Part shown: positions 33,053-45,297 of the stretch, piece by piece
How positions within the stretch are numbered: position 1 is the first letter of the stretch
Layout: each line of letters opens with the position of its first letter
Origin: Halopseudomonas pelagia
Lineage (GTDB): Bacteria > Pseudomonadota > Gammaproteobacteria > Pseudomonadales > Pseudomonadaceae
Reading direction: 5' to 3'
Length of the DNA: 64,000 nt
Assembly (NCBI RefSeq): GCF_009497895.1
Contig: NZ_CP033116.1
Location: 4,216,001 to 4,280,000, forward strand
Made by a program: the position numbers and the translations under genes
The notes under the pieces: model-generated
What the model was told of the DNA's origin: nothing
Databases searched by the model: none
Seen by the model: only the letters and a program-made list of their open reading frames with translations

Positions 33053-34324
33053 ATGAGCTACGTGATCGACCGCCGTCTTAACGGCAAGAACAAGAGCACG
33101 GTAAACCGGCAACGGTTCCTGCGACGATACAAGACGCACATAAAAAAGGCGGTCGAGGACGCGGTCGGCCGCCGCTCAATTACCGATATCGCCGGTGGCG
33201 AACAGATCAGCATTCCTGGTCGGGATATCGATGAGCCGATTTTCCACCACGGCCAGGGTGGGCGTAAGACCGGTGTGCATCCGGGCAACCGTGATTTCAG
33301 CACTGGCGACCGCATTCCCCGCCCAGATGGCGGCGGTGGCGGCCAGGGTGGCAGCCAGGCCGGTGACAGCGGCGAAGGGATGGATGAGTTTGTGTTTCAG
33401 ATCACCCAGGACGAGTTTCTTGATTTCATGTTCGAAGATCTGGCCCTGCCCAATCTGGTCAAGCGTCACCTGACCGGCACCGACACCTTCAAACCAGTGC
33501 GTGCTGGCATCAGCCAGCAGGGCAATCCGTCCCGGATCAACATTGTGCGCTCGATGCGCGCCTCGCACGCCCGGCGCATCGCATTGAGCGGTAGCAGCCG
33601 CCGTCGCTTGCGTGAAGCCACCAAGGAACTGGAATTACTGCGCCGGCAACAGCCAGACAACCTGGTTGACCAGAAAGTCCTGCAGGAAGAAATAGACGCA
33701 TTGCAAAAACGCATTGATCGGATTCCATTCCTGGATACCTTCGACCTGCGCTACAACCTAATCACCAAACAGCCCAACCCCAGTTCAAAAGCGGTGATGT
33801 TTTGCCTGATGGACGTGTCCGGCTCGATGACCCAGGCGACCAAGGATCTGGCCAAGCGATTCTATATTCTGCTCTATCTGTTTCTGCGGCGGAATTACGA
33901 GCGGATCGAGGTGGTCTTTATCCGCCACCACACCAGCGCCAAGGAGGTAGACGAGGAAGAGTTCTTCTACTCTCGCGAAACCGGCGGCACTATCGTTTCC
34001 AGCGCTCTGCGCTTGATGCAACAGATCGTTGATGAACGTTATGCGCCCGGAGAATGGAACATCTATTGCGCCCAGGCGTCGGACGGCGACAACTGGAACG
34101 ACGACTCGCCAATCTGCCGCGAGCTTCTACTCAAGCAGATCATGCCGGCCATGCAATATTACTGCTATGTGGAAATCACCCCGCGTGAGCATCAGGCGCT
34201 CTGGTACGAATACGAGCAAGTCACCGATATATTCTCCGACAGTTTCGCCCAGCAACAGATAGTCGATGCGGGAGATATCTACCCGGTCTTTCGCAAGCTG
34301 TTTCAGAAGAGGATGGCCACATGA
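33053..34324 (+). CDS. yeaH: YeaH/YhbH family protein (DUF444)
   Basis: A 423-residue DUF444 protein that accompanies PrkA kinases; proposed as a partner or substrate of the kinase, mechanism unknown. It has a basic N-terminus, a Gly-rich stretch (about residues 85-105), and a von Willebrand A-like segment [21 protein letters not shown], with the DxSGS metal motif. GGAGGGG lies just before the ATG at 33053. It overlaps spoVR by four bases. Confidence 0.93.
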   Translation: MSYVIDRRLNGKNKSTVNRQRFLRRYKTHIKKAVEDAVGRRSITDIAGGEQISIPGRDIDEPIFHHGQGGRKTGVHPGNRDFSTGDRIPRPDGGGGGQGGSQAGDSGEGMDEFVFQITQDEFLDFMFEDLALPNLVKRHLTGTDTFKPVRAGISQQGNPSRINIVRSMRASHARRIALSGSSRRRLREATKELELLRRQQPDNLVDQKVLQEEIDALQKRIDRIPFLDTFDLRYNLITKQPNPSSKAVMFCLMDVSGSMTQATKDLAKRFYILLYLFLRRNYERIEVVFIRHHTSAKEVDEEEFFYSRETGGTIVSSALRLMQQIVDERYAPGEWNIYCAQASDGDNWNDDSPICRELLLKQIMPAMQYYCYVEITPREHQALWYEYEQVTDIFSDSFAQQQIVDAGDIYPVFRKLFQKRMAT

Positions 34325-35874
34325 CCCGGCAACCCATCTCCACCGGCTCGGAATGGACCTTCGACCTGATCCGCGAATACGACCAGGAAATCGGTCGTAT
34401 TGCCCGTGATGTTTACGGACTCGACACCTACCCCAATCAGATTGAGGTGATTACCGCTGAACAGATGATGGACGCCTACGCCTCCGTCGGCATGCCGCTG
34501 GGCTATCACCACTGGTCCTATGGCAAGCATTTCCTGCATACCGAAAAGAACTACAAGCGCGGGCAAATGGGCCTGGCTTACGAGATCGTGATCAACTCGG
34601 ATCCGTGTATAGCCTACCTGATGGAAGAAAACACCATGACCATGCAGGCGCTGGTCATCGCCCATGCCTGCTACGGCCACAACTCGTTCTTCAAGGGCAA
34701 CTACCTGTTCCGCAGCTGGACCGATGCCAGCGCGATCATCGATTATCTGGTGTTCGCCCGGCATTACATCAACGAATGCGAGGAGCGTCATGGCATCGAT
34801 GCAGTCGAGGATATTCTCGACTCCTGCCATGCGCTGATGAACTACGGCGTAGATCGTTACAAACGCCCCTACCCCATCTCCGCCGAAGAAGAGCGCCTGC
34901 GCCAGCAGGAACGTGAGGAACATCTGCAACGGCAGGTCAACGAGCTCTGGCGCACCATCCCCGTCAGTGCCAGCGCGCGGGACAAGCTGGCTCAGGAGCC
35001 GCGCTACCCTAGCGAGCCGCAGGAAAACCTGCTGTATTTCATCGAAAAGAACGCGCCGCTGCTGGAACCCTGGCAGCGTGAAGTAGTGCGCATCGTGCGC
35101 AAAGTCGCGCAATACTTCTACCCGCAACGCCAGACCCAGGTGATGAATGAAGGCTGGGCCACCTTTTGGCATTACACCCTGCTCAACCACCTGTATGACG
35201 AGGGCAAGGTCACAGAAGGCTTCATCATTGAGTTTCTGCAGTCGCACACTAGCGTGATCTATCAGCCGCCGTTCGACAGCCAGTGGTATAGCGGTATCAA
35301 TCCCTATGCACTGGGCTTTGCGATGATGCAGGACATCCGGCGTATCTGCGAAGCGCCTACTGAAGAAGATCACCGCTGGTTTCCGGACATTGCCGGCAGT
35401 GACTGGCTGGAAACGCTGAGGTTCGCCATGCGCACCTTCAAGGACGAGAGCTTTATCCTGCAATACCTGTCGCCCAAGGTAATACGTGACCTGAAGCTGT
35501 TCGCCATAGCCGATGACGAATCCGATGACCATCTGCAGGTTTCAGCCATTCACGACGACAGCGGCTATCGGGCGGTACGCGAACACCTGGCCGCGCAATA
35601 CAATCTGGGCAACCGTGAACCCAACATTCAGGTATGGGAGGTGGATCGCCGCGGTGACCGGTCACTCACTCTGCACCACCAGCGTCACGACGGTAAGCCT
35701 TTGGGCGAGTCCACTGGGGAAATGCTCAAGCATCTGCACCGGTTGTGGGGGTTTGATATCCACCTGCACAGCCTGGATGGAGAAAGGATGATGACGCAGA
35801 TGCATATACCGCCCAGACCGGAAAACCCGAATGACAAGTTGCCGCGCTTTGATCTGAATATCCCGCCCATCTAA
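34321..35874 (+). CDS. SpoVR family protein
   Basis: A 517-residue member of the SpoVR family, named after a Bacillus spore cortex protein but widespread in non-sporulating bacteria beside prkA-yeaH. Conserved histidine-rich segments are visible: [31 protein letters not shown] and [16 protein letters not shown], suggesting a metal-binding core. Function unresolved. The ATG overlaps the yeaH stop as ATGA. Confidence 0.94.
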   Translation: MTRQPISTGSEWTFDLIREYDQEIGRIARDVYGLDTYPNQIEVITAEQMMDAYASVGMPLGYHHWSYGKHFLHTEKNYKRGQMGLAYEIVINSDPCIAYLMEENTMTMQALVIAHACYGHNSFFKGNYLFRSWTDASAIIDYLVFARHYINECEERHGIDAVEDILDSCHALMNYGVDRYKRPYPISAEEERLRQQEREEHLQRQVNELWRTIPVSASARDKLAQEPRYPSEPQENLLYFIEKNAPLLEPWQREVVRIVRKVAQYFYPQRQTQVMNEGWATFWHYTLLNHLYDEGKVTEGFIIEFLQSHTSVIYQPPFDSQWYSGINPYALGFAMMQDIRRICEAPTEEDHRWFPDIAGSDWLETLRFAMRTFKDESFILQYLSPKVIRDLKLFAIADDESDDHLQVSAIHDDSGYRAVREHLAAQYNLGNREPNIQVWEVDRRGDRSLTLHHQRHDGKPLGESTGEMLKHLHRLWGFDIHLHSLDGERMMTQMHIPPRPENPNDKLPRFDLNIPPI

Positions 35875-35875
35875 G

Positions 35876-35990
35876 AACAGCTTCAAGCGGCAAGCTAAAA
35901 GCGTCAAGCAGACCGTGCAGTGCAAAAACCTTTTCTCTGGAGGGGTGGAGCTTGCAGTTTTCAGCTTGAAGCTTGAAGCTTGAAGCTAAA
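35876..35990. repeat. Dispersed AAGC-rich intergenic repeat, copy 3
   Basis: Between spoVR and cca. Left arm CAGCTTCAAGCGGCAAGCTA then AAAGCGTCAAGC; right arm GCTTGCAGTTTTCAGCTTGA then AGCTTGAAGCTTGAAGC. The right arm is close to the reverse complement of the left, giving a possible long imperfect hairpin. Three adjacent GCTTGAA units suggest local duplication. Confidence 0.65.
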
Positions 35991-36016
35991 AAACCGGTTC
36001 GAGATCCTGATACTCA

Positions 36017-37261
36017 ATGTCATCTACCTATTCCACCTATCTGGTTGGCGGCGCGGTGCGCGACCAACTGCTTGGCCACCCGTTCAGCGACTACGACTGG
36101 GTGGTCGTCGGCGCAACGCCAGAGACCATGCTCGAAGCGGGCTTTCGGCCGGTCGGCCAGGATTTTCCGGTATTTCTGCACCCGAAAACCGGGGAGGAAT
36201 ATGCCCTCGCCCGCACTGAGCGCAAAAGCGGGCAAGGTTATGGTGGCTTCACCTTTCACACCAGCCCTGATGTGACCCTGGAGCAGGACCTGATCCGCCG
36301 CGATCTGACGATCAATGCGATGGCCATGGACGCCGACTGCAAGCTGATAGACCCCTACGGAGGCCAAAGAGATCTTGCCGCCCGCCTGTTGCGCCACGTA
36401 TCACCGGCTTTTGTCGAAGACCCCATGCGCGTACTGCGGGTTGCCCGCTACGCTGCGCGCTATCACCGCCTGGGCTTCAGCGTTGCTCCGGAAACCATGG
36501 CATTGATGAGAGAACTGGCCGAATCGGGCGAGCTTCAGGCATTGACCGCCGAGCGCAGCTGGAAGGAAATCAGCCGTGCGCTGATGGAGCCCAACCCCGA
36601 GATCTTTATCCGCACATTGCGCGATTGCGGTGCGTTGGCAGAACTGATGCCGGAGGTGGATCGCCTGTTTGGCGTGCCCCAACCCAAGGCCCATCACCCC
36701 GAAGTGGACACCGGAGAGCATCTGCTGCTGGTTCTTCAACAGGCCGCACGGATGCAGCTGCCTTTGCCCGCCCGCTGGGCCTGCCTGCTGCATGACCTGG
36801 GCAAGGGTCTGACCGACCCGGCGCATTGGCCCAAGCACCATGGCCATGAGAGCAAGGGGCTGGCCGCCGTCAAGGCGGTTAACCAACGCTGCAAGGCACC
36901 CAGGGATTGTCAGGAGTTGGCGCTGCTGACCTGCGAGTATCACACCCATTGCCACCGGGCGCTGGAACTCAAACCTGCAACGCTGATCAAGCTGTTCAAG
37001 GCCTTCGATATCTATCGCCGGCCGGAGCGCTTCGAGCAATTTCTCGGCGCCTGCGAAGCCGATGCCCGCGGCCGTACCGGGCTGGAAAGTGAGCCTTACC
37101 CGCAAGCCGAGTACCTGCGCGCCGCTGCCGAGAGAGCGCGCCGAGTCAGCGTGGAATCCTTGTTGGCTCAAGGTCTTGAGGGCGCGGCAATGGGAAAAGC
37201 GCTTGAGCTTGAGAGGACCAACGCAGTAGCGGTTTACAAATCGGAGTTCAACCCCGGCTGA
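36017..37261 (+). CDS. cca: CCA-adding tRNA nucleotidyltransferase
   Basis: Adds or repairs the CCA end of tRNAs. The 414 residues begin [15 protein letters not shown], followed by the catalytic [18 protein letters not shown] and the ED/RxxRxAR segment [16 protein letters not shown]. An HD domain ([13 protein letters not shown], about residue 260) is present, as in the gammaproteobacterial multifunctional enzyme with phosphatase activity. Confidence 0.96.
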   Translation: MSSTYSTYLVGGAVRDQLLGHPFSDYDWVVVGATPETMLEAGFRPVGQDFPVFLHPKTGEEYALARTERKSGQGYGGFTFHTSPDVTLEQDLIRRDLTINAMAMDADCKLIDPYGGQRDLAARLLRHVSPAFVEDPMRVLRVARYAARYHRLGFSVAPETMALMRELAESGELQALTAERSWKEISRALMEPNPEIFIRTLRDCGALAELMPEVDRLFGVPQPKAHHPEVDTGEHLLLVLQQAARMQLPLPARWACLLHDLGKGLTDPAHWPKHHGHESKGLAAVKAVNQRCKAPRDCQELALLTCEYHTHCHRALELKPATLIKLFKAFDIYRRPERFEQFLGACEADARGRTGLESEPYPQAEYLRAAAERARRVSVESLLAQGLEGAAMGKALELERTNAVAVYKSEFNPG

Positions 37262-37318
37262 GGCGTCACCCTAAGCCCGTTCGCGGCCCAGCGCAACGCA
37301 GACGTCCCAAGCAACCCA

Positions 37319-37867
37319 TCAACCGCCAAAAGTCGATCGCAAGGAATGCGCCTCAATCAAGTCGACCGGGGTCAAGGCTCTGCCACGCCAGTCAAAGGCA
37401 ACCGGCCACAACGCCTGGTCACCCTGCCATCCAGCCCACAGCTCGGCATGTGTCAGCTCGCTGCCGGGCAGGACCGCATGCGGAGCCAGCAATGCCAGCG
37501 GCCAAAGCACAAAGGCGTTACGCAGCACTTCCGGCCGCGGCAGGGTCAACCCCTGATGCACGCCCGCAAGACTGCCGTAGGACAAGATATCAATATCCAG
37601 CGTAATGCGTCCTGGCGAGGGCGAATCACGCCGCCCACAGGCCGCTTCAATGGCCTTGAGTCCGGCAGTAAGATCGCTCAGCGGCAGGTGCGTTTCGGCC
37701 CCGACAATCATGTTCAGAAAACGACGGCCCAATACGCCCACCGCGTCACTTTCAAATACCGGCGATACATCCAGCGGACCCAATAATTGCTCAAGCGCAT
37801 CCAGGCCGCGACCGAGAAAATGCTCCCGATCGGTATTGCTGCCCACGCCGAGAAAAACCATGGTCAT
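37319..37867 (-). CDS. folK: 2-amino-4-hydroxy-6-hydroxymethyldihydropteridine pyrophosphokinase
   Basis: Transfers pyrophosphate from ATP to 6-hydroxymethyl-dihydropterin in folate synthesis. The 182 residues show FLGVGSNTDRE, the variable loop, and GRITLDIDILSYG with the Mg-binding aspartates, then LPRPEVLRNAFVLWPLALLAP. The ATG overlaps the folB stop. Confidence 0.94.
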   Translation of the reverse strand: MTMVFLGVGSNTDREHFLGRGLDALEQLLGPLDVSPVFESDAVGVLGRRFLNMIVGAETHLPLSDLTAGLKAIEAACGRRDSPSPGRITLDIDILSYGSLAGVHQGLTLPRPEVLRNAFVLWPLALLAPHAVLPGSELTHAELWAGWQGDQALWPVAFDWRGRALTPVDLIEAHSLRSTFGG

Positions 37868-38226
37868 ACTGGACGCGCCCCACGCTCGATTAGCACGCCT
37901 ACGCCACCGCTAGCCTGTTCTATCGCACCCGGTTTGGTCACGCGCAGACGCAACCAGGGCACGGAAAATTCATGCATCACCAGCGCCGCGACATGTTCAG
38001 CCAGGGCTTCGACCAGTTGAAATTGACTGCTGGCTACATACTCAAGCACCCGTGTGCTGACGGCGGCATAATCCAGCGTCGCGCTTAAATCATCGCCCGC
38101 AGCAGCTGCTCGAATATCCCAGCTCATTTCCAGATCGAGCACCAGCGGTTGCAGAATGGTCCGCTCCCAGTCATAAACGCCGATGACGGCTTCGACTGAC
38201 AACCCTTTGATAAATACCTGATCCAC
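37864..38226 (-). CDS. folB: Dihydroneopterin aldolase
   Basis: Cleaves dihydroneopterin to 6-hydroxymethyl-dihydropterin and glycolaldehyde, the step before FolK. The 120-residue tunnelling-fold protein shows IKGLSVEAVIGVYDWER, LDYAAVSTRV, QLVEALAEHVA and VTKPGAI, matching active-site positions of FolB. It overlaps folK by four bases and is divergent from plsY. Confidence 0.96.
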   Translation of the reverse strand: MDQVFIKGLSVEAVIGVYDWERTILQPLVLDLEMSWDIRAAAAGDDLSATLDYAAVSTRVLEYVASSQFQLVEALAEHVAALVMHEFSVPWLRLRVTKPGAIEQASGGVGVLIERGARPV

Positions 38227-38335
38227 AGGACGCTCCAGTTTTTTTTGTCGCTCGGGGTTCTACAAACGTGTTGAGCGTGAGCGAGCCGAATACCACCGGG
38301 TCGACTACAATCGAGTTTTGATCACGGCGAGAGCC

Positions 38336-38920
38336 ATGCCTACTTCATTCATCCTGCTGCTGTGTATTGCCTATCTACTCGGCTCGGTTTCCTTCGCCGT
38401 GCTTATCAGCCTGTTGCGGCGGCTGCCTGACCCGCGCAGCATGGGCTCCGGCAATCCCGGCGCAAGCAATATGTTGCGGCTGGGCGGCAGATCCCTGGCT
38501 CTGGCCACCCTGCTCGGCGATCTGGGCAAAGGCGCGCTGGCCGTCTGGCTGGCCCAGCGTGCAGGGCTTGATCCGCGAGAACAAGGCTGGATCGCGCTGG
38601 CCGCCGTCACTGGCCATATTCTACCGATCTTCCATCGCCTGCGCGGCGGCAAAGGTGTTGCCACTGCGGCAGGCGCACTGCTGATCCTGTCCTGGCCGGC
38701 GGCGTTGGTCGCCAGTGCAATCTGGCTGGTCATCTTTGCCGCCTTGCGCATCGCTTCCGTCGCATCGATAACGGCCTGCGTATGCTTGTTGCCCTGGCTC
38801 GCTTGGCAACGACCTGAGCTGTTACTGCCCTGCAGCATCATGGTGCTGTTGATTCTGTTGCGTCACCGGCTGAATATTGGCCGCTTGCTGACTGGCAGCG
38901 AGAATCACTTCAAAAACTAG
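38336..38920 (+). CDS. plsY: Acyl-phosphate:glycerol-3-phosphate acyltransferase PlsY
   Basis: Integral membrane enzyme that makes lysophosphatidic acid from acyl-phosphate. The 194 residues show the three family motifs: SMGSGNPGASNMLR, GKGALAVWLA-type segment, and HRLRGGKGVATAAGA, within about five membrane helices. ATG 38336 after GAGAG is preferred over the TTG at 38318. It is divergent from folB, as in other gammaproteobacteria. Confidence 0.95.
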   Translation: MPTSFILLLCIAYLLGSVSFAVLISLLRRLPDPRSMGSGNPGASNMLRLGGRSLALATLLGDLGKGALAVWLAQRAGLDPREQGWIALAAVTGHILPIFHRLRGGKGVATAAGALLILSWPAALVASAIWLVIFAALRIASVASITACVCLLPWLAWQRPELLLPCSIMVLLILLRHRLNIGRLLTGSENHFKN

Positions 38921-38928
38921 CGCCACGC

Positions 38929-39957
38929 TCAGTTAATGGGCGGCAGCTCTTCCATCGGCCAGCGCGCCCGCGCCTCAATACCGGATTGATCATGCTGGCC
39001 GGCCATCAGCCGCTGACAACCAGCGTAGGCGATCATCGCGCCGTTATCCGTGCAGAACTCCGGGCGCGCATAGAACAACTCGCCCTTGAGCCCCTTGGCC
39101 ATGGCCTCCAGCGACACGCGCAAATGCCGATTGGCACTGACGCCGCCGGCGATCACCAAGCGATTCAGCCCGCAGGCCTTGAGCGCGCGTTTGCATTTTA
39201 TTGTCAGGGTGTCGACCACCGCCTGTTCAAAAGCCAACGCCACATCACAGCGCGTCTGCTCGCCGGCATCACCTTGGGTGACACATTGCTGCCAGGCATT
39301 CAAGGTAGCGGTCTTCAGACCGCTGAAGCTGAAATCCAGACCGGGGCGATCCGTCATGGGGCGTGGGAAGACAAAGCGACCCGGGGTGCCCGACGCAGCC
39401 AGTCGGGCGATTTCCGGGCCGCCGGGATAAGGCAGTCCCATCAGCTTGGCGGTTTTGTCGAAAGCCTCGCCGGCGGCATCGTCCAGCGACTCGCCGAGCA
39501 ACTGATACTGACCTATGCCATCGACGCGCACCAGTTGGGTATGCCCGCCTGACACCAGCAGCGCAACAAAGGGAAAAGCCGGGGGCGACGCCTCCAGCAT
39601 CGGCGCCAGCAGATGGCCTTCCATATGGTGCACGCCCAAGGCCGGTACGCCCCAGGCAAACGCCAGTGCCCGCGCGCAGGCACCACCCACCAGCAACGCA
39701 CCCACCAGGCCGGGCCCGGCGGTATAAACCACGCCGTCGACATCACCTTCAGCAACTCCGGCGCTTGCGAATACTTCCCGCATCAGCGGCACCAGGCGTT
39801 TCACATGATCACGCGACGCCAGCTCGGGTACTACGCCGCCGTATACGCGATGCAGGTCGATCTGGCTGAACAAGGCGTCCGCCAGCAGCCCGCGCTCGCT
39901 GTCATAGAGCGCAATGCCGGTTTCATCGCAGGAAGTTTCAATACCCAGAACACGCAT
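38929..39957 (-). CDS. tsaD: tRNA N6-adenosine threonylcarbamoyltransferase TsaD
   Basis: Transfers threonylcarbamoyl to A37 of ANN-decoding tRNAs, together with TsaB and TsaE. The 342-residue ASKHA-fold protein shows [15 protein letters not shown], the metal-binding [22 protein letters not shown] and [12 protein letters not shown]. It is divergent from rpsU and tail-to-tail with plsY. Confidence 0.97.
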   Translation of the reverse strand: MRVLGIETSCDETGIALYDSERGLLADALFSQIDLHRVYGGVVPELASRDHVKRLVPLMREVFASAGVAEGDVDGVVYTAGPGLVGALLVGGACARALAFAWGVPALGVHHMEGHLLAPMLEASPPAFPFVALLVSGGHTQLVRVDGIGQYQLLGESLDDAAGEAFDKTAKLMGLPYPGGPEIARLAASGTPGRFVFPRPMTDRPGLDFSFSGLKTATLNAWQQCVTQGDAGEQTRCDVALAFEQAVVDTLTIKCKRALKACGLNRLVIAGGVSANRHLRVSLEAMAKGLKGELFYARPEFCTDNGAMIAYAGCQRLMAGQHDQSGIEARARWPMEELPPIN

Positions 39958-40089
39958 AATAAATCAGCTACCGATGGACATCAGGAAAGTGGGCATGCAT
40001 GATAATCGCCCCTTGGCCGCCAGACCAGACTTTCCGGGTATCGATGCCCATCTGCCGGGGGGATTTTCACACTGACATCGAATCTTGTT

Positions 40090-40118
40090 TTGCATTTCCC
40101 GAATGAAGGCGGTAACAT
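40090..40118 (+). promoter_or_regulatory. Probable sigma-70 promoter of rpsU
   Basis: TTGCAT, a 17-base spacer and TAACAT lie 80 bases before the rpsU start, in the 240-base region shared with divergent tsaD. Confidence 0.55.
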
Positions 40119-40197
40119 CCGCTCCCCTTAGAAATGCAATCGCCCACGGCCACGGCCGAGGGTTATGACCCACAGCACATTGTCAGAAAGGTACGAA

Positions 40198-40413
40198 ATG
40201 CCTGCCGTCAAATTAAAAGAGAACGAACCCTTCGACGTCGCACTGCGCCGCTTCAAGCGCTCATGCGAGAAAGCTGGTGTGTTGGCTGAAGTCCGCCGCC
40301 GCGAGTTTTACGAGAAGCCCACTACCGAGCGCAAGCGCAAGGCTGCTGCCGCTGTAAAGCGTCACGCCAAGAAGCTTCAGCGCGAACAGCGTCGTCACGT
40401 ACGCCTGTACTGA
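40198..40413 (+). CDS. rpsU: 30S ribosomal protein S21
   Basis: Small basic ribosomal protein that helps mRNA base-pair with the 16S 3' end. The 71 residues [20 protein letters not shown] and onward match the family at full length. AAAGG six bases before ATG 40198 fixes the start, 11 codons inside the open frame. It heads the rpsU-dnaG-rpoD locus. Confidence 0.98.
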   Translation: MPAVKLKENEPFDVALRRFKRSCEKAGVLAEVRRREFYEKPTTERKRKAAAAVKRHAKKLQREQRRHVRLY

Positions 40414-40431
40414 GTTTCAGTCTGTCTGTTT

Positions 40432-40451
40432 GCGAGTCCGATCGGGCTCGC
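40432..40451 (+). terminator. Hairpin between rpsU and dnaG
   Basis: GCGAGTCCGATCGGGCTCGC forms a nearly perfect stem 18 bases after the rpsU stop, without a T run. In E. coli a partial terminator at this position reduces dnaG relative to rpsU; a similar role here is inference. Confidence 0.5.
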
Positions 40452-40553
40452 CGGGTCCGCACCGCAAGGTAGTGATCCAGGCAGGCTGATACTGCTAAGC
40501 TCTACGCATCTTTCCGGCCTTCCAACGTATTGGAATGGGCTGGATTTTTGTGC

Positions 40554-40581
40554 TTGGCTGATTATCGCTGACTGCTATAGT
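40554..40581 (+). promoter_or_regulatory. Possible sigma-70 promoter before dnaG
   Basis: TTGGCT, 16 bases, TATAGT, about 130 bases before the dnaG start, in the 297-base gap after rpsU. Confidence 0.45.
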
Positions 40582-40710
40582 GTTGCGCACGCGCTGGCAT
40601 GAGTCGGCCTACGCAGCTCAACCAAGCGTGACTCGACCCAGCCAGGCCGCGCAAAGACGAGAGCCGCGCTTGCTTACTGCGGCGGATATCGACATCGCAA
40701 GGCAGCTCTG

Positions 40711-42579
40711 ATGGCAGGCTTGATCCCCCAAGGCTTTATTGACGACCTCCTCGGCCGCACCGATATCCTCGAGGTGGTTGGCTCGCGCCTGAAGCTGAAG
40801 AAAACCGGCAAAAACTTCTCGGCCCTGTGCCCATTCCATAACGAAAAATCACCGTCTTTCAGCGTCAGCCCAGACAAGCAGTTCTATTACTGTTTCGGCT
40901 GTGGCGCTGGTGGCAATGCGCTGAGTTTCGTCATGGATTTCGAGCGACTGGACTTTCCCCAGGCGGTCGAAGAGCTGGCGCGTCATGCCGGCGTTGATGT
41001 GCCGCGCGAAGAACAGCGCCCAGGTTCACGCCGCGAGCCCCGCGCGCCACGCCAGGACAGCCCGCTGTACGCGCTACTGGAACAGGCCGCCGCCTACTAC
41101 CGCCAGCAATTGCGTCACCACACGCAAAAGCGCCGCGCCGTCGACTATCTGAAACAACGCGGCCTGACCGGCCAGATTGCCAAACTCTACGACATCGGTT
41201 TCGCCCCGCCCGGCTGGGACAATCTGATGAGCCACCTGAGCAAGGACAGCACCGAGGTCAAGGCGTTGATCGAAGCCGGGCTGGTGGTCGAGAACCCCGA
41301 TAGCGGCAAACGTTATGACCGCTTCCGCGACCGCATCATCTTTCCAATTCGCGATAGTCGCGGCCGCACGCTGGGATTCGGTGGGCGAGTATTGGGCGAC
41401 GACAAGCCCAAATATCTCAACTCCCCGGAAACGCCGGTCTATCACAAAGGCCGTGAACTCTACGGCCTGTTCGAGGCGCGCCAGCAGAATCGTCAACTGG
41501 ACGATATTCTGGTCGTTGAAGGCTATATGGATGTTATCGCCCTGGCCCAGCACGGCGTCACCAATGCCGTGGCAACACTCGGCACCGCCACCAGCGAAGA
41601 ACACCTCAAACGGCTGTTTCGCATCGTCAATACCGTGGTGTTCTGCTTCGATGGTGACAAGGCCGGACGGCAAGCAGCCTGGCGCGCACTGAATGCCTGC
41701 CTGCCGGTACTCGAAGACGGCCGCCATGTTCGCTTCATGTTTCTGCCAGAAGGCCAGGACCCGGACACGCTGATACGCAGCGAAGGCCAGGACGCCTTCC
41801 GCGCACGCATGGCGCAACAGGCACAGGCACTGACCGATTACCTGTTCCGCCACCTGTCCGAGGAAGCCAACCCGAATACACTGGAAGGCAAGGCGCACCT
41901 GGCGACCTTGGCGCTGCCGTTGATTGAACAAATCCCCGGCAGCATGCTCAAACGTTTACTGCGCCAATCTCTGGAAAAGCTGACCGGAATGGATCTGGAC
42001 AGCCTGCCGCCACCGCCCCCACCACCCGCTGCAACTGACGAATATGCAGACTATCAGGACGTGGAGCCAGAGAGCTGGGGCGACAGCCAGGAATATCAGC
42101 CGCGCCGGGCTGCCCAGCGCAGCAACAAGCCACGCAAAGCCGAACGCGCCGGCGTGGAGAACCCGCTACTGAATGCCGCGCGCACCCTGCTGCACCACCC
42201 ACAGCTGGCGGGACTGGTTAAAGAAGCCAATCAGTTCGCCGATGAAGAAGGTGAGCAGGCGCAATTGCTGGTCGGCTTGATTGAAGCACTGCAGAAAACG
42301 CCTACACTGAGTACCGTGCAATTACTCGCGCGCTGGCACGGTACCGAGATGGGCGAGCAGCTTAGTCAGTTGGCAGAAAAGGAATGGTTATTGAATATTC
42401 CTGACGCCAACCTTGAACAACAGTTTTTCGACACCATTAATAGTCTGGTAGCACGACAAACCGAGCGACGCATCGAACAGCTCCTCGACAAATCAGCACA
42501 TACACCGCTGACCACCGAGGAAAAGCAACAACTGCGCGAGCTCCTCCACAGGCGCCCAGCGCACGCTCCAGATCAGTAA
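40711..42579 (+). CDS. dnaG: DNA primase DnaG
   Basis: Synthesises RNA primers for the replication fork. The 622 residues contain the CHC2 zinc domain (C40, H43, C61, C64), the RNA polymerase core with the Toprim motif VVEGYMDVIAL near residue 270 and FDGDKAGRQAAWR, and a C-terminal helicase-binding domain. The linker holds seven consecutive prolines near residue 433 followed by an acidic, low-complexity stretch. The start is MAGLIPQGFIDDLL as in the family. Confidence 0.97.
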   Translation: MAGLIPQGFIDDLLGRTDILEVVGSRLKLKKTGKNFSALCPFHNEKSPSFSVSPDKQFYYCFGCGAGGNALSFVMDFERLDFPQAVEELARHAGVDVPREEQRPGSRREPRAPRQDSPLYALLEQAAAYYRQQLRHHTQKRRAVDYLKQRGLTGQIAKLYDIGFAPPGWDNLMSHLSKDSTEVKALIEAGLVVENPDSGKRYDRFRDRIIFPIRDSRGRTLGFGGRVLGDDKPKYLNSPETPVYHKGRELYGLFEARQQNRQLDDILVVEGYMDVIALAQHGVTNAVATLGTATSEEHLKRLFRIVNTVVFCFDGDKAGRQAAWRALNACLPVLEDGRHVRFMFLPEGQDPDTLIRSEGQDAFRARMAQQAQALTDYLFRHLSEEANPNTLEGKAHLATLALPLIEQIPGSMLKRLLRQSLEKLTGMDLDSLPPPPPPPAATDEYADYQDVEPESWGDSQEYQPRRAAQRSNKPRKAERAGVENPLLNAARTLLHHPQLAGLVKEANQFADEEGEQAQLLVGLIEALQKTPTLSTVQLLARWHGTEMGEQLSQLAEKEWLLNIPDANLEQQFFDTINSLVARQTERRIEQLLDKSAHTPLTTEEKQQLRELLHRRPAHAPDQ

Positions 42580-42628
42580 TCAGACAAGCTAAGGACTGCC
42601 CAACTGGCTTTACGGCCGGAAATCAGGG

Positions 42629-42634
42629 TATAAT
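42629..42634 (+). promoter_or_regulatory. Candidate -10 element before rpoD
   Basis: A perfect TATAAT lies 45 bases before the rpoD ATG in the 99-base dnaG-rpoD gap; the -35 side (GGCTTT) is weak. Co-transcription with dnaG is also likely. Confidence 0.35.
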
Positions 42635-42678
42635 CCGCAGCTTACTTTTTTGTATACCAAGGCATCCAAAGGGTTGTT

Positions 42679-44535
<1,857 letters not shown>

Positions 44536-44550
44536 GCGCAGTGCAGTAAG

Positions 44551-44578
44551 AAAACGCCCGGCAATGCCGGGCGTTTTT
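44551..44578 (+). terminator. Intrinsic terminator of rpoD
   Basis: The stem AAAACGCCCGGC / GCCGGGCGTTTT with a short loop and T run is 15 bases after the rpoD stop. Confidence 0.93.
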
Positions 44579-44648
44579 ATTTCCAGAGCGCATAACTATG
44601 GTCAGCAGCCGTCTCAATACGTATAATTCGCGGCGTTCGCACTATCGT

Positions 44649-44725
44649 GGGCCCATAGCTCAGTTGGTCAGAGCAGGCGACTCATAATCGCTTGGTCGTA
44701 GGTTCAAGTCCTACTGGGCCCACCA
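44649..44725 (+). tRNA. ileX: tRNA-Ile2 (anticodon CAT, lysidine-modified type)
   Basis: A 77-base cloverleaf with encoded CCA: acceptor GGGCCCA/TGGGCCC, D arm AGCTCAGTTGGTCAGAGC, anticodon arm GGCGA CTCATAA TCGCT, T arm GTAGGTTCAAGTCCTAC. The anticodon CAT could mean Met, but the anticodon arm and the following TGGTCG match E. coli ileX and not elongator Met, so TilS is expected to convert C34 to lysidine and make it read AUA as Ile. Confidence 0.88.
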
Positions 44726-45297
44726 TTTTATTGCGCAAGCAGACCTTATTGTTCTTAGAACCATAGATTGGCCGGTTTGGCCACACTATGGTAATAATCG
44801 CGACGTACCGTGTCCGCCCAAAACATCAAGCTTCCTAGCCGCACGAGCTACGGTCAGAGCCAACCCTACAGCAAGCACATTCTTCGTCAGCCTTCACGGC
44901 CGCTACTTCGCTCGCTTGGGCTGCTCGGGGAGCGCTAACTGCCGCACCCTAACATGCGACTGCCAAGCCGTTCGGCCAGGCAAAGAGTCCGCACAGTGAC
45001 GCTCTCATTGGTAATGTGCAAGCAAAGCAATGGCGAACTCACTCATCCACGTAATCCACATACAGTCCTCGCAAGGCCGCAGCTGCATGGGTAAGGCAGG
45101 AAGCTAAGTAAGGAGAACGGACTATTAATCCTCACTACGCAGAAGCAATCATCAGCAGCGACATCGCTCTTTAACGATGAATCTAGACTTTTGGCCTCAG
45201 TCGTTTCCCGCGGCCCGAGAAACGCCAGAGCTTTTCCGGCTCAAAGCTGGGATAGGATAAACTCAAAAAAAGTAGCATTGCTACGTGAGGAAAATCT
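44726..45297. other. 572-base gap after the tRNA with no recognisable gene
   Basis: No convincing coding frame, RNA or repeat of the tRNA end was found. It is the junction between conserved core and accessory DNA, so it may hold a worn attachment site or gene remnants, but I see nothing specific. A short A-run CTCAAAAAAAG lies near 45263. Confidence 0.5.

Noticed and set aside
34303..35532. 409-codon open frame on the minus strand
   Set aside because: Antisense shadow of spoVR and the end of yeaH; no recognisable domain.
36401..37171. 256-codon open frame on the minus strand
   Set aside because: Antisense to cca, with no ribosome binding site or domain.
44649..44725. tRNA-Met (CAT)
   Set aside because: The anticodon arm and variable region match Ile2 and not elongator or initiator Met.
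44726..45297. Integron attC site or integrase remnant after the tRNA
   Set aside because: No core-site pair or integrase-like translation could be recognised; short GC-rich hairpins alone are not enough.
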